64,000 nucleotides of DNA from Nereocystis luetkeana (Eukaryota; Sar; Phaeophyceae; Laminariales; Laminariaceae), in assembly GCA_031213475.1 (NCBI GenBank), contig JARUPZ010000009.1, forward strand, positions 6,419,601-6,483,600. The letters are read 5' to 3'. Below the pieces are notes generated by a model. The model saw nothing but the letters and a program-made list of their open reading frames with translations. It had not been told where the DNA came from and made no database searches. Both the position numbers and the translations under genes were made by a program. Positions 59,019-64,000 of this stretch are shown here, piece after piece; position 1 is the first letter of the stretch; each line of letters opens with the position of its first letter.

Positions 59019-59544
59019 CGAGAAAACCACCTATTATTAGTCTAGTTCCCAGTCAATAAGTACTTACTTGCTGTTTACGTACTCGATTTTCCGGTCTCCG
59101 AGTTAAAGGAACCACGACGAGTACGGACTATCCTGAGTTTCAGATGAAAGATGTACTCATGACATCACTATCCTTGTGACAGCAGTAATAGTTATTCGGA
59201 GATTTGGTACGGAGATTTGGATCTGGTACGGAGATCTGGCGGGACAATACGGGAATATTGGGAGATAGATACATGTGGGGATTTGGCTTTGAGTTACGGT
59301 TTCATTTGACCAAGGTGGTTCCCTTTTCGTGTTGGTATGGGCTCGCGCCGAACCCCCTTCCACTTCGACGACTACTTCGAGAACTTCTTCTTCTCCTCAA
59401 CGTGCACGATAATACACATGAGCTAACAGGCCGGTCTAGGCCGCCTGCCTTCATTCTGAGAGCCCCGTCAACTGGGCCCACAACACCATTCATGATTTAC
59501 CTATTATCAGACATCGTGTGATGTATACCGTCGAAGACACTTTT
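59019..59544 (+). repeat. 173-bp tandem duplication, copy 2, split by an LTR
   Basis: Copy 2 begins CGAGAAAACCACCTATT and follows copy 1 to CTATCCTGAGTTTCAGA at 59144, is interrupted by the LTR, then resumes TCAGACATCGTGTGATGTA and ends ACACTTTT at 59544. Confidence 0.82.
59145..59506 (+). mobile_element. Solo copia LTR with TCAGA target duplication
   Basis: A 362-bp LTR of the same family as 41729-44763, here on the plus strand, from TGAAAGATGTACTCATG to ATTTACCTATTA. TCAGA precedes it (59140-59144) and follows it (59507-59511), a perfect 5-bp duplication. No internal element sequence remains, so it is a solo LTR left by recombination between LTRs. The 3' end reads TA rather than the usual CA. 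Confidence 0.87.
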
Positions 59545-59844
59545 GTATGTATTGAATTTGTTCATACTTGAAGCGCATGCTAAAAAAACAAACAAGCTTA
59601 CCCGGAAGATGCCGATACGTATGATATTTATAAATGGTTTTCATGTCATGTTTATATACGCATCATGCAGAGCCATCATACTACGACAAACTAAGACGGG
59701 AACAATGCGGTCTGAACCCGACTAACCTTTATACCAGGTATACTGTAGAAAAAAAAAAAACGGCGAGTAATAAGTATTATTGCGCGGAACACAGCTGTCC
59801 CGTTTTGTGGGCTAACCCCTCAATTTTCAAGTAATTTGGCCCCG
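59545..59844. other. No feature seen
   Basis: Contains an A12 run near 59749. A GTCCCGTTTTGTGGG string at 59797 is partly complementary to the CGAACGGGAC start of the next repeat, so the repeat family may extend left to about 59795. Confidence 0.5.
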
Positions 59845-60135
59845 AACGGGACTGCCGCTCTAAAGGGGTGAACTTTTTAGGTTTAAGTAGAAGTAAAACC
59901 TCGGCGAGAGTACCTGTAAGTACCCAGGGAAAACAAGCGAGCAAGGAAGGAGGAAATAGAGAGCGGGGGGTGGGGGCGACAGCGAGTATAGGCAGGGACG
60001 CAGGAAGAAACTAGAAGAAGTAGGTAGAGAGAGAGTCAGGTTGAAAGCGACGGAACGAAGCAGGGAGCAGGGACGAACGAAACAAAGCCTCTGCCCCTGC
60101 TGTCAGCCGTGCCGCTGATGGCTTTTCCGTTCCCC
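59845..60135 (+). repeat. Dispersed purine-rich family, copy at 60 kb
   Basis: CGAACGGGACTGCCGCTCTA, then TCGGCGAG..TACC, ACCCAGGG, AAGGAAGGAGGAAATAG, an A/G tract, GGTTGAAAGCGACGGAACG and CCGTGCCGCTGATGGCT follow the same order as the copy at 51055-51345. Confidence 0.75.
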
Positions 60136-61165
60136 TCGCTGCCTCTGCAAGGAATGCTGCGAGGCATGCCCTATCAGGCTTATAACGAGTGGGGTAGGTC
60201 CTTCTGGCGTGTGTAAGGCCGGACTCACCCTCGGGGAGTGATACGTTCTTGTTGCGTCGTGTGGCCGCGAGGCTCAGGCGGCAGTAGCGTTGGGTCGTAC
60301 GTGGTGCGTCAGGCACGGAGACCCACGATCCGCGGGTATTTTTATAGGCAGCTGCGGCAGAGCAGCAATGCTCAATCGCGGTGTCCGTGCGCGGAGGCAG
60401 GCGCCGCCGCAGGCCACAGTGCGGGACAGTTTATTGCGCCGGTAGAGCATTTTGTTTTTTCGGAATGTAGGAGAAAGGAAACCGACAGCACGTACGTGCA
60501 ATGGAGCAGGCGGATCAGCCTAAGGCGATGAGACGGTCACGGGGAGGGGCAGCAAGCCTGTGCACGGATACCAATGACCGGCTCGCACACCATCACGACG
60601 AGAGAAGCAGTCATTGTCTGTTTGTTTTTTCCCGGTTTTGATGTCCACGAGGCAGAATAGTATCTACTTGTTATCAACGTCGCTGGTATTTGTTGTATAT
60701 ACCCTTCATGGTGAATAACCCCCGCAATCATCAGGGAGGTCGTATCATAGCTGTGCCGCACCTTTTCGTGTCAGACAGTCCAGTAAGAGATGACGATCGT
60801 TGATTTTCGTGTGGTAGTAAGGTTCGATTGCTCTTTTTGTCACCGCATATCCGCGAGTCTTCACTCTGCCAGCACTCCACATAACAGGCGGGTGTGCTCC
60901 TCTCTTTCTTGTGTTCACGACCACCGTGCGGTTCGTACGGTGCAGACAGCACTACAGACAGCAGCCGCAATAGTCAGCAGCCGCAACTTGGTTAGTAGAG
61001 GGGACGGGGGAACTCTATGTTGTAATGTTGAGAGGATATACCCGTGGCCATGTTACCTGGAGTTCCTTTTTCACATTGGTTTTAACTTGTGTGCGCTTTA
61101 TTCGTCTCGCGTATATTCAGGCAGCCGAATTCGATTATTTTATGGTTTTTCGGATCTTCCTATTA
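60136..61165. other. Unassigned sequence
   Basis: The longest frame is 130 codons on plus (60790-61182), with no motif, and it reads into the MITE at its end. No RNA gene noticed. Confidence 0.45.
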
Positions 61166-61266
61166 CAGGGGGCCATAGTTAATAGGACCTATGGTGAACA
61201 TTAAAACCTACATATATTCAACTATTTTTACTGACAATATATGGTCCTATTAACTATGGTCTCCCG
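61166..61266 (-). mobile_element. ~100-bp inverted-repeat MITE, copy 2 (TA target)
   Basis: 101 bp, from CAGGGGGCCATAGTTAATAG to CTATTAACTATGGTCTCCCG, flanked by TA on both sides (61164-61165 and 61267-61268). Its reverse complement aligns along the full length with 9271-9369. The terminal inverted repeats extend to about 27 bp here (through AATAGGACC), making this the best preserved copy. Confidence 0.88.
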
Positions 61267-61334
61267 TAATAGGATTCCAGCAATAATGTGTGACCACGGA
61301 CTCCTTCGTATGTATGAGAGTTAATGTGAGAACG

Positions 61335-61380
<46 letters not shown>
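61335..61380. repeat. (CAA)n microsatellite
   Basis: About fifteen CAA units, the same triplet as the array at 1-6030 but without its other sequence. Confidence 0.95.
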
Positions 61381-63039
61381 GAACGTAGCACGGCAGTTCC
61401 AGCACTTCATACTATTTCAATTGAAAGAAGAATTGACAAGAATATTTTCCGCTAGCCTCGGACGAGCTCACGCCCCAATACCCTGTACATACAGCAGCAG
61501 TAGGGCTGTCGTCTACGGCAGATCTATGGACCAGCACCGCGAAGGAAGCACGGCGCCATCCCCGCCTGATTATTATGTAGTTCACTAGCATGCTAAGGCG
61601 ATGTCCTCGTGGCGGTATTTGATTCTTCATTTTTTGTGTGTGTTCTTCTGTCGACCACGGGTTATTAAGGCTCATGGCTCATAACCACCTGGGTATGGCG
61701 ATTGGTGTGTGTATCAGCTCGTAGCTGGTGTGTACGCCTAGACTCGATTGCCGATGGCCGGCAATACACAGTCAAAATGTTCGAGGCAAACACGTAGTCA
61801 CTGTCAGGTGACTTGTACGTGAAGCTTCAACGTAGAACAGAAGAAGAAGATGGTGTGGTGACCCCAAGCCACGTTGTTGATTGATTGCTCAGCTGGAAGC
61901 TGATGATGGTGAGCGAAAGTAGAGTGAGCTCAAAGGAGAGGGCGATGCGCGTGTGTGTGCGCTCGCAGATCGCAACAAAGGACGACCCTTGCACTTCGGT
62001 CAATCAAAAACAAAATGAGGGAATACCCTGGTATTCCGTTCAAATTAAAAACAACGAAGAGAACCCCCAGATATACTATAAAAAAGAACAATATATCTTG
62101 GGGTACATATCCATGACCCCAGTGTACAGTAGTAGCCTATGTTGTTCCTCCAACCAGAACTACAGTAAAACTATGCTACCGGTCTCGGAGGGATACTGAA
62201 GATATCCTGTCCATTATGTACCTGTGATAGCACGTATGAAAAATGTGCTGTCTACCGTAGATTATGTACGTACGTACCACAACAGTAGATGATCCATGGC
62301 ACTACTCGTCATTGGGACTTTATTCTGTGCGTACGGGTGCACAGCAGTATATTATGCGTAAAAAGACAGCTGCTGCTGCTATCCTACTATAACTCAGATT
62401 GGAAAACTGTCTGTTGTACAAAGAATGCGTAAATGTATACCAGATGATGTAAGTAAGTGTAATCGAGTAACGAATATGATGGTTACTGACAAGTATCATC
62501 TCTAATACGGGTGTCCGAGTAGTACGATTAATGCTGATACTGTGCTACCGTGTGCTACAGTAACTACCGGCTGTGCTCGGCCCAGCTTCGGGCCCGTACC
62601 TTTATTTTGGTATATATTCCTACGACAACTGGCCGTTCTACAGTAGGACTACTCTATGTAGAGTTAAAAGTTGTTGCTGGCTTTATGCACGGGCTGCGGG
62701 TGGATAAGTACACAATACTCGTAGCTCGGCCTCGTTTACATCGACAGCTCTGGTGTAGCGCAAGAGCGCGGCCAGGAGCAACAATGCTCCCCGGCGTTAC
62801 GTGATGGCTGCTGCTGCTGTGGCAATGAGCTCAATGAAACTGCCGTCGAAGGTGTGCAAGTTCGTGACCAACTCACATTTTTCACGAGCACCACCAGGTA
62901 TCGATTTTCAGAAGAGCTCCTACGTTCGTTTGCGTGATATATGTACATTTGTAACGTCATTCACTGCTGTTTCAGGGTCTTTGGATGCTGCGCGACCTGC
63001 TGCTCGACCCATCCCCGATTGGGACCCATCCCCGAATGG
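61381..63039. other. Unassigned sequence
   Basis: Frames up to 104 codons, no motif. Between 62090 and 62700 palindromic short words (CTACAGTAG, GTACGTAC, TATGTAC) are common. A 17-bp GACCCATCCCCGAWTGG duplication is at 63006-63040. Confidence 0.45.
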
Positions 63040-63205
63040 GATGTTGGAGGTCAGCTCTGATAACACAACACACAGGTTTGTACCTCGACGATCGCCTTGG
63101 CGAGGGCTTCGACCTGATGCGTGCGGCATGGGGCGTCGCCGTGCCGAAGGAAGTTTGACTGTGGGTGTCTATAGAATGATTATGATCGGACAGACGGAAA
63201 GACAA
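63040..63205 (+). repeat. Dispersed repeat shared with 51440-51606, copy 2
   Basis: GGAGGTCAGCTCTGATA, CGACGATCGCCT, CTGATGCGTGCGGCATGGG, GTGGGTG and TGATCGGACAGA occur in the same order and orientation as the copy at 51 kb. Confidence 0.7.
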
Positions 63206-63368
63206 GAGTCTTTGTGCAGAAAATATATCTGACCACAACAACTGCTCCCTACTTGTGAATTAGCATTCTTTGTTGTTCTTATACATAAAAAAACAGCTCC
63301 CAAATTTGCTCTGCACGTCCTGGATATCTGTCATTGACTCTGCTCTACTCCATCCGTGTCTCCTATAA

Positions 63369-63466
63369 CGGGGGACTCTAGAAATTATGACCTACATAAC
63401 ACACTAAACCTTCATATTTACTCATTTTGAACTACAATACTTGGTCTTGCCTACTATGATCCCCCG
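63369..63466 (-). mobile_element. ~100-bp inverted-repeat MITE, copy 3 (diverged)
   Basis: 98 bp, CGGGGGACTCTAG at the left and CTATGATCCCCCG at the right. The interior (GACCTACATAACACACTAAACC and ACTTGGTC) follows the copy at 61166 in the same orientation. The flanking TA is lost (AA and CA). This is the most decayed of the three. Confidence 0.75.
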
Positions 63467-64000
63467 CAATATTATTATAGTTGATATATTCTCCATCTAG
63501 ATTCTGTACTACGTTCGATAGGTGTTTTCTGCCGACTTGTGTTCATATTGTACAGTGATCCGTAGATCCTATATTCGCTGCGGGTACTTTCGTCTCTGGT
63601 TCAAAACTACGTTCTTTTTCTACGGCTACAAAGTTAGGGATAGAATCTTACCCCTGTTGTGGGTACGGTCTACGTCCCTTCTGGCTGCGACTTTTACGTT
63701 TTACTTCAATTGTTTTCCTCTCGTTTCGCGCGAGGAATGTTAACAGTTGCTTCTTCTGTTTTCCTTTCTTTTAGTTTCATCTCCGTTCTTATGTCTTCTG
63801 TGTCTGCTGCCTCAGCGCCCCTGTCTTCCTTCCGCATTCCCTCCGGGCCATTTACTGTTTCCTGCCTCCCCTAATCTTGGTTCACATTTCGACTTCGCCC
63901 TTCGGTCGTCAATTCGTTGGATGAACTTGCTCTGGATCATAGTCGTTTACATCTGCCACGCCATGCTCGCTTTTTACTTGAGTGTGACTCGACAGTGTTC
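63467..64000. other. Unassigned sequence
   Basis: T/C-rich plus strand with 70-codon frames rich in Phe/Ser. No gene recognised before the window ends. Confidence 0.5.

Overview
The window looks like repeat-rich nuclear DNA from a eukaryote. It has no operons, no recognisable ribosome-binding sites, no rRNA, and no tRNA that I could find. Composition is close to balanced. CAG/CAA triplet tracts are abundant, Ty1/copia retrotransposon debris is present, and there are several small inverted-repeat transposons and many tandem arrays. A large stramenopile genome such as a brown alga would fit, mainly because of the CAG/CAA abundance. That is an inference from texture, not from a diagnostic gene.

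Layout. 1-6030 is a tandem array of four ~1.5 kb units (1512, 1523, 1541 and a truncated ~1454 bp), each built from older, shorter sub-blocks and full of CAA/CAG tracts. It is not one reading frame. 6-41 kb is mostly unrecognised sequence with minisatellites, a ~100 bp TA-target inverted-repeat element at 9.27 kb, a ~0.83 kb terminal-inverted-repeat element at 13.95-14.78 kb, degenerate tandem arrays at 22, 24, 25.4 and 31.5 kb, and a telomere-like patch at 25.0 kb. 41.73-44.76 kb is a decayed, internally shortened Ty1/copia element on the minus strand, with two ~350 bp LTRs, a polypurine tract and a frameshifted RNase H/C-terminal pol remnant. 47-51 kb carries further tandem arrays (66 bp period; ~276 bp higher-order period).

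The one convincing protein-coding gene lies on the minus strand at 54068-52289. It encodes a predicted secretory-pathway protein: a signal-peptide-like start, eleven 29-residue aromatic repeats plus a twelfth degenerate one, one strong membrane segment, and a basic ~194-residue tail. I do not recognise the family. The repeats follow an A-B-C order (3 x 87 = 261 bp), so the array grew by duplicating a three-repeat block. The only plausible ATG is out of frame by one base in a run of 14 T (coding strand). That run is either a sequence error, a slippage site, a true disabling frameshift, or part of a 3' splice site.

55-64 kb returns to repeats: two adjacent inverted-repeat elements with 3-bp target duplications (57.06 and 57.57 kb), a solo copia LTR with a perfect 5-bp target duplication that split one copy of a 173-bp tandem duplication (59.1 kb), and two more copies of the ~100 bp TA element. 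The remaining open frames are mostly within chance expectation for 64 kb and are described as such.
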